Of a stretch of DNA of 64,000 nt, positions 55,955 to 64,000 are shown in pieces. The stretch is taken from the NCBI RefSeq assembly GCF_043641555.1, contig NZ_JBHZRJ010000003.1:62001-126000 (forward strand), in the 5' to 3' direction. The notes under the pieces are model-generated. The model was not told the origin of the DNA. It searched no databases and worked only from the letters and a program-made list of their open reading frames with translations. The DNA comes from Saccharospirillum alexandrii_A (GTDB lineage: Bacteria; Pseudomonadota; Gammaproteobacteria; Pseudomonadales; Natronospirillaceae). Numbering within the stretch: position 1 is the first letter of the stretch; each line of letters begins with the position of its first letter. The position numbers were made by a program, and so were the translations under genes.

Positions 55955-57133
55955 GTGAAGCTGGCATTTACCAAAAAGGAATACCTGCAGCGCGTCAAGA
56001 AAGTGCGGCGGGAAATGCGAACACGTAAGGTCGATATTCTGATTGCGACTGACCCCGGCAATATGAATTGGCTAACCGGGTATGACGGCTGGTCGTTCTA
56101 CGTGCACCAGGGCGTGGTGATTCATGTCGACCAGGAAGAACCCATCTGGTTTGGGCGCCGCATGGACGAGAGCGCGGCTCTGTTGCGCTGTTTCATGAAG
56201 AAAGAAAACCTGACCAGTTACCCGGAAGAGTACGTTCAGAACCTCGAAAAACACCCGATGACCTGGCTGGCCGAGCACCTGTTTATTGAAAACGGCTGGA
56301 GTGGGGCTACCATCGCCACCGAGATGGATAATTACTACTACACCGCCGATGCCCATCGCTCTCTGCGTCTGGCGTTGCCGGAAGCCCGCTTTGTCGACAG
56401 CCATAATCTGGTGAACTGGTGCCGGGCCATCAAGTCGGCCAAAGAAATTGAGTTCATGAAGATCGCTGGCAAGATCACCTCGAAAATTCATCAGCGTATT
56501 CTGGATGTGGCGCGGGTGGGGGTGCCGAAGAGTCATGTTGTGTCGCAAATTTACGAGACGGCGATTGCCGGTGTCGACGGTTACAGCGGCGATTACCCCT
56601 CTATTGTGCCGTTGCTGCCCTCTGGCAAAGAGGCTTCGGCGTCTCATATCACCTGGGATGAACGGCCGTTTCGTGCCAATGAAGGGACCTTCTTCGAAAT
56701 CTCAGGCTGCTACAAGCGCTACCATGCGCCCATGTCGCGCACGCTCTATATGGGCAAGCCCAGCGCCCGTTTTCTGAACGCCGAAAAAGCCCTGCTGGAA
56801 GCTATTGATGCGGGGCTAGAGCAGGCCAAACCCGGTAATCGGACGTGCGACATCGCTAATGCGGTGAATGCCACCATGATGAAGTACGGGATTGATCGTC
56901 AGGGGTCCCGCTGTGGCTACCCCGTCGGCGTCAGCTATCCACCGGACTGGGGTGAGCGCACCTCCAGCTTGCGCGCCTCGGATGAGACCGTATTGCAGCC
57001 CGGCATGACCTTTCACTTCATGCCCGGTATCTGGCAGGACGACTGGGGCATCGAGATCACCGAAAGTATTCTGATCACCGAAACCGGTGTGGAGATGCTG
57101 TGCGATTTCCCGCGCAAGCTGTTTGTGAAATAA
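55955..57133 (+). CDS. doeA: Ectoine hydrolase DoeA (M24 peptidase fold)
   Basis: This is a 392-residue creatinase/prolidase-fold protein matching DoeA/EutD, which opens the ring of ectoine in its catabolism. Characteristic are the start KLAFTKKEYLQRVKKVRREM, DPGNMNWLTGYDGWSFYVHQ and the C-terminal FHFMPGIWQDDWGIEITESI. GTG 55955 is the start, with GGAGG 7 bases upstream. The usual partner genes doeB, doeD and doeX are absent here; a LysR gene follows on the opposite strand. The call is by family resemblance; other M24B amidohydrolases are possible but less likely. Confidence 0.87.
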   Translation: MKLAFTKKEYLQRVKKVRREMRTRKVDILIATDPGNMNWLTGYDGWSFYVHQGVVIHVDQEEPIWFGRRMDESAALLRCFMKKENLTSYPEEYVQNLEKHPMTWLAEHLFIENGWSGATIATEMDNYYYTADAHRSLRLALPEARFVDSHNLVNWCRAIKSAKEIEFMKIAGKITSKIHQRILDVARVGVPKSHVVSQIYETAIAGVDGYSGDYPSIVPLLPSGKEASASHITWDERPFRANEGTFFEISGCYKRYHAPMSRTLYMGKPSARFLNAEKALLEAIDAGLEQAKPGNRTCDIANAVNATMMKYGIDRQGSRCGYPVGVSYPPDWGERTSSLRASDETVLQPGMTFHFMPGIWQDDWGIEITESILITETGVEMLCDFPRKLFVK

Positions 57134-57168
57134 AACGGAGCTGACCAGGCAGCAACTCCGTCGTCTGG

Positions 57169-58113
57169 TCAGTGTTGTTTTTTGAGTGCCGGGTAGCCCG
57201 CCAGTCGGGCGGTCTGCTCGCGTACCGCTCCGGTCATGAAATCCATCAGCGATTGAATGCGCGAGACGCCGCGTAAGTCCGGATGCATCAGAAACCAGAG
57301 CCCGTAGCTCAGCTGTGGGATCGGGTCCGATAATTGAATCAGTTCGGGCTCACCATCGGCCAGATAACAGGGCAATACCGACACCCCAACTCCCGCTTTT
57401 ACGCTGCTGAGCATCCCGATTAACGTATCGACCCGAAAGGCGCATTGCTCATCATAGCCTTGTTCGGCCATCCATTGACGCATGGGCTCGTCAAACAGGC
57501 GCGACCCGGGGCCGACCCAGGGCAGCTGATGTAAATCGAGGGCGTTGATGTCAATTTGGCTCTTGTGACCATAGACAGCCATGCCGATATCGGCCAGTTT
57601 GCGGCCGATCAAATGCTCCGGCGGTGCGTTGGAGGGGCGAATGGCAACGTCGGCTTCGCGTTTGGTGAGGTTGAACAACTGATTGGACACGGCGATGTCC
57701 AGAGTGACACCCGGGTAGTGTCGCCGGAACTCACCAAACAGCGGGGCGAGGAGGCCTGCCATCATGGAGTCTGTGGTGGTTACCCAGACGGCGCCGGTCG
57801 GTTGCAGGTCCCGGCCGACGATACGGCGTTCCGCCTGCAATACAAACCCTTCCATCTGCCGGGCCGTTTCAGCCAGCTCCTCGCCTGACGGAGTTGGGAA
57901 GTAACCAGAGCGCGACCGTTCAAACAACATGACACCCAGCCGCTTTTCGATCTCTCCCAGGCGTCGGAAGACGGTCGCGTGGTTCACCTGCATCCGGCGC
58001 GCCGCTCCCGACAGCGAGCCGCTTTCGGCAATGGCCAGAACCGTTTCAAAATCGTCCCAGTGGATCTGGTAGGGCCCGCCCTGGCGTTTTATTTGCGTTT
58101 TAGATTGTGCGAT
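57169..58113 (-). CDS. LysR-family regulator with apparent ATC start
   Basis: This is a LysR-type regulator convergent with doeA. The helix-turn-helix (WDDFETVLAIAESGSLSGAA and on to VNHATVFRRLGEIEKRLG) is intact only if the frame extends 40 codons beyond the first ATG (57993). No ATG, GTG or TTG exists upstream before an in-frame TAA near 58149. An ATC at 58111-58113 is preceded by GGAG with 8-base spacing and would give MAQSKTQIK..., 314 residues, normal length. A rare ATC start, an indel or a sequence error are the options. It might control doeA. Confidence 0.75.
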   Translation of the reverse strand: MAQSKTQIKRQGGPYQIHWDDFETVLAIAESGSLSGAARRMQVNHATVFRRLGEIEKRLGVMLFERSRSGYFPTPSGEELAETARQMEGFVLQAERRIVGRDLQPTGAVWVTTTDSMMAGLLAPLFGEFRRHYPGVTLDIAVSNQLFNLTKREADVAIRPSNAPPEHLIGRKLADIGMAVYGHKSQIDINALDLHQLPWVGPGSRLFDEPMRQWMAEQGYDEQCAFRVDTLIGMLSSVKAGVGVSVLPCYLADGEPELIQLSDPIPQLSYGLWFLMHPDLRGVSRIQSLMDFMTGAVREQTARLAGYPALKKQH

Positions 58114-58247
58114 TTTGCAAACTCCATTTGGCTTTTTTTGGAATTACTTTGCGAATAGTCTCAGCGTACCATATTCATATCGTCAGAGAAGGCCACTCTG
58201 TTCATTCAGTTGGGCCGTTAATTCACCGGCAATAGGAGGTTCCCCTC

Positions 58248-58454
58248 ATGAGCCAGATACATTTTGATAAAGGCACGCTTTTTCAGGCCTATCGCAGCGC
58301 TTTTTTACTCGGGACATCCTCTGCCCGACTTTCGGAGCCCTCAAGCATTCCCGAGCGGTATCGTGATGCCGGAGATCGTATTCGCAGTGATCGGGTTGAT
58401 CTGGATGCCCGCAACGCCAGAGCGCAGTGGCTGAAGAGTATCTTTAAGCGCTAG
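58248..58454 (+). CDS. Small hypothetical protein (68 aa)
   Basis: This is a 68-residue basic protein (start MSQIHFDKGTLFQAYRSAFL, ending RAQWLKSIFKR) with no signal peptide, membrane segment or family that I recognise. It has an excellent ribosome-binding site (AGGAGG, 8 bases before ATG), which argues for a real gene. It is divergent from the LysR gene with about 130 bases between, so it could be a target of that regulator. Confidence 0.65.
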   Translation: MSQIHFDKGTLFQAYRSAFLLGTSSARLSEPSSIPERYRDAGDRIRSDRVDLDARNARAQWLKSIFKR

Positions 58455-58518
58455 GGCCGAAGGCAGTTCCAGGTGAAACACCGCAGCAGAGAGCTCGGTT
58501 TAGCCGGGCTTTCCGGGT

Positions 58519-59403
58519 TTACTCGGTGCCTGCGCTGGGCAGTAACACCGTCGTTGCATGGGCGCTAACGGCTTCACGAAGATGTGACATCGCATTGCTT
58601 TCTGTTTGCCAGTAGTGCCAGTACAGGGGCACATCCAGATGGTAGAAGGGGCTGACATCGACCAGATCACCACGGTTCAGATACGGCTGTACCTGCAGTT
58701 CCGGCAGCATGCCAAAGCCCAAACCGGACAAGGCCATTTGCACAAACCCCTCAGAAGAGGGGCAGCGATGGATGCGCTGCGGCGGCGGTAGCCCGAGGCT
58801 TTTCAGGAATTGATGCTGCAGCTGGTCATCGTGGTTGAAAATAAGGCAGGGAATCTGGCTGAGGTTCTCCGGGAATTGAAGCGTCTGGTATCGCTCGACA
58901 AAGGCGGGGCTCGCCAGAGCCCGATAGCGCAACCTCCCCAACGCCATCACCGCCCCGCCATTGACCGGGCGCGACTCAGCACAGATGCACGCCATCACTT
59001 CACCCTGACGCATGCGCTTCAGCCCCACTTCCTGGTCTTCGACCACCAGATCAAAATCCATTTCCGGGCTCAGCTCGCACCGCGCTAGCGCGGGGGCGAG
59101 CCAGGTGGCCATGGAATCGGCATTAACGGTGAGCCTGAGTTTAAGTGGCAAGGCATCGCGAGTGTCGACCAGATCCATTTCCAGTTGTCTTACCTGCTGC
59201 AAGTGATTGTTCAGCCGCCAGCCCAGTGCCGTCGCCCGGGGCGGGGTGGTTCGCAGTAACACGGGCTGCCCGAGCCGCTGTTCCAGCTGTCGAATGCGCT
59301 GGCTGATGGCCGATTGCGTCAGATGCAGTTTCTGCGCTGCCCGCTCAAACCCGCCGGTTTCGATGACGGCCGCCAGTGCATCGAGCAGTCGGTAGTCGAG
59401 CAT
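58519..59403 (-). CDS. argP: LysR-family regulator ArgP
   Basis: This is a 294-residue LysR regulator. The N-terminal MLDYRLLDALAAVIETGGFERAAQKLHLTQSAISQRI pattern is that of ArgP (IciA), which activates the arginine/lysine exporter gene argO and represses lysine genes. It is divergent from an argO/lysE-type exporter 134 bases away, the standard ArgP-ArgO pairing. Effectors in E. coli are lysine and arginine. Confidence in the symbol rests on this pairing and the N-terminal match. Confidence 0.9.
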   Translation of the reverse strand: MLDYRLLDALAAVIETGGFERAAQKLHLTQSAISQRIRQLEQRLGQPVLLRTTPPRATALGWRLNNHLQQVRQLEMDLVDTRDALPLKLRLTVNADSMATWLAPALARCELSPEMDFDLVVEDQEVGLKRMRQGEVMACICAESRPVNGGAVMALGRLRYRALASPAFVERYQTLQFPENLSQIPCLIFNHDDQLQHQFLKSLGLPPPQRIHRCPSSEGFVQMALSGLGFGMLPELQVQPYLNRGDLVDVSPFYHLDVPLYWHYWQTESNAMSHLREAVSAHATTVLLPSAGTE

Positions 59404-59537
59404 GTTAACCCCCGGTGAACGTGGAAAACGTTAATCTACGTTAATTAGAAATACTTATGAAGGATTAAAAACATTCGTTGGATTAATGATCGTTTGATCC
59501 TTAGCCTTCACGACATTCACCAACAACGGGAGCAGAT

Positions 59538-60137
59538 ATGGTCGGGTCTTTTTTAACGGGTTTTGGCATTTCCATTGGTTTGATCGTGGCCATTGGCGCG
59601 CAGAATGCCTGGGTACTGAACAAGAGCATGCGCGGCGAGCACCCTGCCGTTGTCGCGCTGGTGTGTTGCAGCATCGATGCACTGCTGATTACGTTGGGCG
59701 TTTACAGTGTCGATTGGGTGCAGCAACGCATCCCGGCGATGGTTCCGGTGCTAACCTGGCTTGGCATCAGCTTGCTGTGCTGGTTGGCCGCTCAGGCGTT
59801 CTGGCGGGTGTGGCAGGGGTCTGAAGGGTTGAGAGTGGCCGTGGCAGGGGCTGCTGTGACCAAATGGCAAGTGGCCGGCCAGGCCATGGCGATCTCACTG
59901 CTGAACCCGCATGTGTACCTCGATACCGTCGTGCTGGTGGGCAGTGTGGGCGCTCAGCAGAGCTACCCGGGTTATTTTGTTGTCGGGGCGGCTGCGGCAT
60001 CAACTACCTGGTTTTTCGGCTTGACCGGGTTTGGGCGTTACCTCGGGCCAAAGCTAAGGTCTCCAACGGCCTGGCGCTGGTTCGACGCGACCGTTGGCAG
60101 CGTCATGGTGCTGGTTGCCGTGTCGCTGGTGCCCTGA
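59538..60137 (+). CDS. argO: LysE/ArgO-family amino acid exporter
   Basis: This is a 199-residue inner-membrane exporter with about six hydrophobic segments. It contains the family motif GLIVAIGAQNAWVLNKSMRG at about residues 13-32 and LLNPHVYLDTVVLVGSVGAQ at about 119-138. It exports arginine and/or lysine analogues. GGGAG lies 6 bases before the ATG. Control by the divergently encoded ArgP is expected. Confidence 0.92.
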   Translation: MVGSFLTGFGISIGLIVAIGAQNAWVLNKSMRGEHPAVVALVCCSIDALLITLGVYSVDWVQQRIPAMVPVLTWLGISLLCWLAAQAFWRVWQGSEGLRVAVAGAAVTKWQVAGQAMAISLLNPHVYLDTVVLVGSVGAQQSYPGYFVVGAAAASTTWFFGLTGFGRYLGPKLRSPTAWRWFDATVGSVMVLVAVSLVP

Positions 60138-60144
60138 ACCGGGC

Positions 60145-60615
60145 TTATTTGGGATTGGGTTCTCCAAGCCAGGCCGGAAAATCCCGGGCGTGCAGGTCTA
60201 TCCACTCCCGGGCGGCTTCTTCGGGGGTCAGATCCCGCCCCTGGCGCTCCCATTGTTGCCGGTACTGTTCGATGTGGCAGATCTGCTCAACCATGCGCAC
60301 GGCAAAGGCGTTTTCCAGATTGTCGAAGCGCAGCCCGATCACGAAGTGGTCGTCCTGCGGGTGGCACCAGACGACCTGGCCTTTGGTTTCAAACGGCGGA
60401 TCACCAACCCCGATACTGACTTGCACAATCTGCCCGGGCTCGAGCGCCTCTTCTGTTATGAAGCTGAGCCCGCCCTGGCTGATGTCCAGCAACTCTGTCG
60501 GGTTGGGCTCGGTGGGTTGCTGGCACTGATACTTCAACGGCACGGCGGCCGGGTGGCGAATGTATTGTCGCACGCTGTACTCCTCACGCTGCGAAACAAT
60601 GCCGTAATCAACCAT
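60145..60615 (-). CDS. PilZ domain (c-di-GMP binding) protein
   Basis: This is a 156-residue protein whose PilZ domain (about 12-110) has the c-di-GMP motifs Arg-x-x-x-Arg in RQYIRHPAAVP and Asp-x-Ser-x-x-Gly in LLDISQGGLSF. ATG 60615 (MVDYGIVSQREEY) is chosen with GGGGAG upstream; the frame also runs to 60678. The C-terminal 50 residues are helical and charged. It is convergent with argO and divergent from the OmpA-like gene. It may link c-di-GMP to motility or the MSHA pilus (inference). Confidence 0.9.
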   Translation of the reverse strand: MVDYGIVSQREEYSVRQYIRHPAAVPLKYQCQQPTEPNPTELLDISQGGLSFITEEALEPGQIVQVSIGVGDPPFETKGQVVWCHPQDDHFVIGLRFDNLENAFAVRMVEQICHIEQYRQQWERQGRDLTPEEAAREWIDLHARDFPAWLGEPNPK

Positions 60616-60764
60616 GCAGCGGATACTCCCCAGTATAGTCGACGCAGCGCTGCTTGCAGGCTGACATGAAATCTCCACACGCTTGCACTAGACTCAGACG
60701 ATTGACTGTTTTTTACACCGCTTTACAACTCATACAATAAAAACGCATTAGGGGAGAAGTCCGG

Positions 60765-62216
60765 GTGAGTACCACTAAGAGCAATCAACAAGGCTGGGTC
60801 GCTGTGACGCTGGCTGTGATTCTTGTCATCGTTCTTGCCGTTGTGGCCTACTTTTATCAGCAATACCGGTCGCAATTGGCCCAGGCTCAGGAAAGTATGA
60901 GTGCACTCGAACAAGCACAGGAGCGCACACAATCAGAATTGAGTAGCGTACAGAGCCGACTGAGCGACGCCAACAGCCGGGTTCGGGAACTGGAAACCGA
61001 GCGCAGCCGGCTGCTGAGTGACGCCGAAGCGACCAGTGAGCATCTGGCGGCGTTGCAGGCCCAGTACGATAACCTGCGACAGGATTCGCAATCGAGCGTG
61101 GGTGACCTGCAGTCCGATCTGGAACAGGCACGTCAGGACCGCGACGAACTCCAGCAAACCCTGGCCGAAGCCGATGGCCTGATTGCCAGGCAGGCCGAGC
61201 AGCAAGCGAACCTGGAGGCTGAACTTCAGGAAACCATTGAAACATTGGCTGCCGTTGAAGCAGAGCTGGTTGCGGCTGAGGCGCAACTGGCCGACACCAC
61301 AGACGAACTGGCCACAATCACAAACGAACTGGTCACTGTCACAGCAGAACTTGAAGCAGAAAGAGCAGGCGCAGCTGATCTCAACCGACAGTTGGAAGCC
61401 AGCCAGGCGCATGTGCAACGGTTGTTGAACGAGCGCACGGCGTTGCTGGCCAGTACCCAGCGTATGGAGCAGGAAGGCCGCCAGCAACAGGCTGCCAACG
61501 ACCGTTTGCAACAACAGTTGGATGAAACCCTGGCCGAATTGAACATTGCCGAAGTGGAGCTGATGCGGCGCGAAGCCAACCTCGATGAAGCAGTGGCCGA
61601 GCGGGAAACCGTGGTCGATGAGTATCGGCAGGCTCGGGAAGAACTGGCCTTGCAGCAGACGCGCAGTGAAAACTACAGTGAAACCATCGCAGAGCTCGAG
61701 GCTCGCCTGAACCGCGAAACACAAGCCATGGATGAACTGCAGGGCCAGCTACAGTCGTTGAGCAATGAACGTCAAACCCTGGTGTCGCGACTGGAAGACG
61801 GCACTACGGTGATTAAGCTGCCGGAAAACATCGTCTTCGCGTCGGGTTCTGCCAGCATCGGCGAAGCGGGGCGGGAAACCCTGCAACTGCTGGCTGACGC
61901 CCTGGTGAGCTTTCCGGATCACCTGATCAGCATTCAGGGCCACAGTGATGGCCGGCCAATTTCGCCATCGTTGCAGGAAAAGTACCCCTCCAACTGGGAG
62001 CTTTCAACGGCCCGCGCTGCCTCGGCGGTGCAGGTGTTGAGCCAGTCGGGTATTGAATCGGACCGTATGCAGGCGGTCGGGTACGCCGATACGCGGCCGC
62101 TGGTAGACGAAACAGATGAGCAGAGCCGCCGCGCGAACCGTCGCATTGAAGTGCTGCTGTACCCTAACCAGTTCACCATGCGGGTACTGGATCAGGCGGG
62201 TCTCGAGACCCCCTGA
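60765..62216 (+). CDS. Membrane-anchored coiled-coil protein with OmpA-like domain
   Basis: This is a 483-residue protein: short cytoplasmic start, one membrane helix (about 11-33), a long coiled coil (about 35-345, with many Ala/Glu/Gln heptads) and a C-terminal OmpA/MotB-like peptidoglycan-binding domain (about 355-475, VFASGSASIGEAGRETL and IQGHSDGRPIS). It starts with GTG and GGGGAG upstream. The layout resembles a spacer that spans the periplasm and holds the cell wall. Specific role unknown. The MFS gene follows 68 bases later. Confidence 0.88.
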   Translation: MSTTKSNQQGWVAVTLAVILVIVLAVVAYFYQQYRSQLAQAQESMSALEQAQERTQSELSSVQSRLSDANSRVRELETERSRLLSDAEATSEHLAALQAQYDNLRQDSQSSVGDLQSDLEQARQDRDELQQTLAEADGLIARQAEQQANLEAELQETIETLAAVEAELVAAEAQLADTTDELATITNELVTVTAELEAERAGAADLNRQLEASQAHVQRLLNERTALLASTQRMEQEGRQQQAANDRLQQQLDETLAELNIAEVELMRREANLDEAVAERETVVDEYRQAREELALQQTRSENYSETIAELEARLNRETQAMDELQGQLQSLSNERQTLVSRLEDGTTVIKLPENIVFASGSASIGEAGRETLQLLADALVSFPDHLISIQGHSDGRPISPSLQEKYPSNWELSTARAASAVQVLSQSGIESDRMQAVGYADTRPLVDETDEQSRRANRRIEVLLYPNQFTMRVLDQAGLETP

Positions 62217-62284
62217 ACACCAGTTTTTGGCGCTTTTTTGTGGTTTAATGGCCGGGTAAACAAACGACAGGGAACCCTAACCAA

Positions 62285-63556
62285 ATGTCGAACCCGGCCG
62301 CTTCTGCCACGCCTCCGGTTACCGCGCCAGACCCATCGCCACCGTCGTTTCGGCTTATCGAATTCATCACCCTGTTTGCGCTGCTGACCTCGCTAACGGC
62401 GCTCACCATCGACGCCATACTACCGGCCTTTCCGGCCATGGCTGCCAGCTTCTCGGTAGCCGATTCAACCGACCTTCAACTGACCATCAGCCTGATGGTG
62501 CTGGGCATGGTGTTTGGCGAGGTGGCGTTTGGCCCACTGGCCGACGCTTACGGCCGCAAATGGGCCATAGTGACAGGCTTGCTGGTATTTGGCACAGGGA
62601 CACTGATCGCCCTCTTTGCCCAGTCAATGACGATGCTGTTACTGGGCAGGCTGGTTCAGGGCATGGGCGTGGCCGGCTCCAAAATTGGCACCCGGGCGCT
62701 GATTCGCGACCGGTTTCAGGGCGAAGCGATGGCGCGCATTATGTCCTTCGTGATGATGATTCTGATACTGGTGCCCATGCTGGCCCCGGCACTGGGGCAG
62801 TTGGTGCTGTGGATAGCAGGCTGGCGTGCCATTTTTCTGATGTTGCTGGTGCTGGCCCTGATTGCCGGAGCCTGGCTGGTTGTGCGCCAACCCGAAACAC
62901 TGACAACCGAACGTCGCCTTCCGATTCGGCCGCTGCCCCTTGCAAAAACCACCCTGCGCATTCTGAAACACCCACAAGTGATGGCCTACACCATCGTCGC
63001 TGGCTTGGTGTTTGGGTGCCAGGTGGTCTATTACAGCATTGCCCATTCGCTGTTTGAAGACCTGTACCAGGCAGGTGCCCGCTTTCCACTCTACTTTGCG
63101 ATACTGGCCGCTGGCATTGGCCTGGCATCACTGACCAACGGCGCACTGGTCATGCGCCTGGGAATGTATCGCCAAACCCTGACGGCGCTGATCGGTATGA
63201 TGGGGGTCAGCGCATTACTGGCTATTCTGGCATGGCTGGGAGAGGGCAAACCCTCATTGCCGGTGTTTTTATTGCTGGGGTTCTGGTTATTCTTTGGCGT
63301 CGGCCTGCTGTTTGGCAACATCAACGCGCTCGCCATGCAGTCACTGGGGCAGGTCGCCGGCCTTGGCTCCTCGATTATCGCCTCATTCTCCAGTCTGGTA
63401 GCCGTGGGGGTATCTTTTGCCGTTGGCCCGCTCTACAACCAGACGGTGTACCCCTTGGCGCTGGCCTTTTTTGGCGCAGCGGCCATCAGTCTGGTGCTGG
63501 TTATGAGTGTGTATGGGCGGGATTGCGGTGAAGTTGAGCCAGTGAGGCAAAGTTAA
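62285..63556 (+). CDS. Bcr/CflA-family drug efflux MFS transporter
   Basis: This is a 423-residue inner-membrane protein with 12 predicted helices. After the first helix, DAILPAFPAMAASFSVAD is typical of Bcr/CflA. The loop 2-3 motif A reads FGPLADAYGRKWAIVTGLL and motif C-like sequence is in LILVPMLAPALGQLV. The family exports drugs such as bicyclomycin or sulfonamides and small peptides. GGGAA lies 9 bases before the ATG. It may be co-transcribed with the OmpA-like gene. Confidence 0.9.
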   Translation: MSNPAASATPPVTAPDPSPPSFRLIEFITLFALLTSLTALTIDAILPAFPAMAASFSVADSTDLQLTISLMVLGMVFGEVAFGPLADAYGRKWAIVTGLLVFGTGTLIALFAQSMTMLLLGRLVQGMGVAGSKIGTRALIRDRFQGEAMARIMSFVMMILILVPMLAPALGQLVLWIAGWRAIFLMLLVLALIAGAWLVVRQPETLTTERRLPIRPLPLAKTTLRILKHPQVMAYTIVAGLVFGCQVVYYSIAHSLFEDLYQAGARFPLYFAILAAGIGLASLTNGALVMRLGMYRQTLTALIGMMGVSALLAILAWLGEGKPSLPVFLLLGFWLFFGVGLLFGNINALAMQSLGQVAGLGSSIIASFSSLVAVGVSFAVGPLYNQTVYPLALAFFGAAAISLVLVMSVYGRDCGEVEPVRQS

Positions 63557-63611
63557 GAGACTGTGTACTGCCTGCACTGGCTTCTTCGTGCCTGGTTTAC
63601 GGTGCCATAGA

Positions 63612-64000
63612 CTATCGATTAGCTCGCCAGTAGGCGTTCCAGCGATCAGACCTTAATTGGGACTGTTCGACATAATAGCCATGCTTGTAAAAGTCGCTCA
63701 TCTCCCAAGCCGCCTCGGGAATCCCATTGCTGGCGGCGTATTGAATACGTTCGAATGCCTCCTGATAACTCTGCTCGAAGCCTTGCCCGTTTTTAAACAA
63801 CAAACCAACCAAATAGCTTGCCCTTGGGTTACCAGCATTTGCCTGTTCCAAAAGGGTAGTGCGGCCAGTTACCAGCTGTGCGTCACTGTCTGGTTCAAAT
63901 GCATAGAGTTCTCCAAGCTTTATAGTAGCTTCTATTACCCCGTCATCTGAGGCGGACTCGAGTAATGGGATTGCTTTGCTACTATCGTATCCATCGTTAT
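63612..64000 (-). CDS. Sel1-repeat protein, partial at window edge
   Basis: This frame is open to the right edge of the window; 129 C-terminal codons are visible. Sel1-like repeats are seen: ATIKLGELYAFEPDS, ASYLVGLLFKNGQGFEQSY, and AAWEMSDFYKHGYYVEQS, each with the Ala-Leu-Gly-Tyr helical pattern. Such proteins scaffold complexes and are often exported. The N-terminus is missing, so location cannot be judged. The apparent TTG start near 63851 lies inside a repeat and is not the real start. Confidence 0.75.
   Translation of the reverse strand, partial: NDGYDSSKAIPLLESASDDGVIEATIKLGELYAFEPDSDAQLVTGRTTLLEQANAGNPRASYLVGLLFKNGQGFEQSYQEAFERIQYAASNGIPEAAWEMSDFYKHGYYVEQSQLRSDRWNAYWRANR

Overview
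The window looks like the chromosome of a marine or halophilic gammaproteobacterium, perhaps of the Saccharospirillum/Reinekea/Marinobacter kind. The reasons are an MSHA-type pilus locus, a PomAB-type (sodium-type) flagellar stator, the adjacent ubiH-ubiI pair, an ectoine hydrolase, secreted starch-degrading and intracellular glucoside-degrading enzymes, and moderately GC-rich dense coding. The genus assignment is inference. I saw no tRNA, rRNA, CRISPR array, transposase or prophage.

Layout. 1-6637 (-): MSHA pilus biogenesis genes mshI, a PilN-like gene, mshJ, mshK, mshL, mshM, mshN and a cut-off gene at the edge. 7006-10139 (-): trmL, ubiI and ubiH, with a multi-hairpin element between ubiI and trmL. 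10217-19994: a sugar-uptake block made of an ABC importer without its ATPase, then a divergent periplasmic sugar-binding protein fused by overlap to a response regulator and a histidine kinase, a YbhB-like protein and a cytoplasmic GH3 beta-glucosidase. 20019-25543 (-): a PhyH-type dioxygenase, a GST, a YjbR protein, then xseB-ispA-dxs. 25838-30072: pomAB, an orphan TRAP binding protein and pfkA. 30437-32746: a DUF6482/DUF3429/SDR operon and an orphan ParA.

32913-36714 is the most distinctive block: an ECF sigma factor and a small zinc-finger anti-sigma factor, followed by a bufferin-type RiPP operon (DUF2282 precursor, DUF692/MNIO enzyme, DUF2063 partner, DoxX membrane protein). The same motif, TGTAA-N17-CGAC, lies upstream of both the sigma gene and the precursor gene, which suggests an autoregulated metal-stress regulon.

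36689-48732 holds a class II glutamine amidotransferase, a VTT membrane protein, a secreted GH14 beta-amylase, a DMT exporter, a MarR/3-hydroxybenzoate 4-monooxygenase divergent pair with a clear operator-promoter, a hemerythrin, iron-siderophore functions (binding protein, truncated secreted ORF, FhuF-like reductase) and the qorB/HxlR pair. 48744-54073 (-) is an unusual overlapping operon of acetyl-CoA synthetase, fused E1 alpha-beta, E2 and acyl carrier protein. 54412-64000 holds glgC (with a perfect FNR-type box), ectoine hydrolase, a LysR gene lacking a normal start codon, the argP/argO pair, a PilZ protein, an OmpA-like coiled-coil protein, a Bcr/CflA exporter and a cut-off Sel1-repeat protein.

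Two families of non-coding structured elements are present: a roughly 100-125 bp branched-hairpin repeat in three copies (two between the YjbR gene and dxs, one beside pfkA), and a separate 159 bp multi-hairpin element after ubiI. In the three-copy family the long arms differ between copies but stay self-complementary, and nearly all imperfect pairs become G-U pairs on one strand, pointing to structure at the RNA level.
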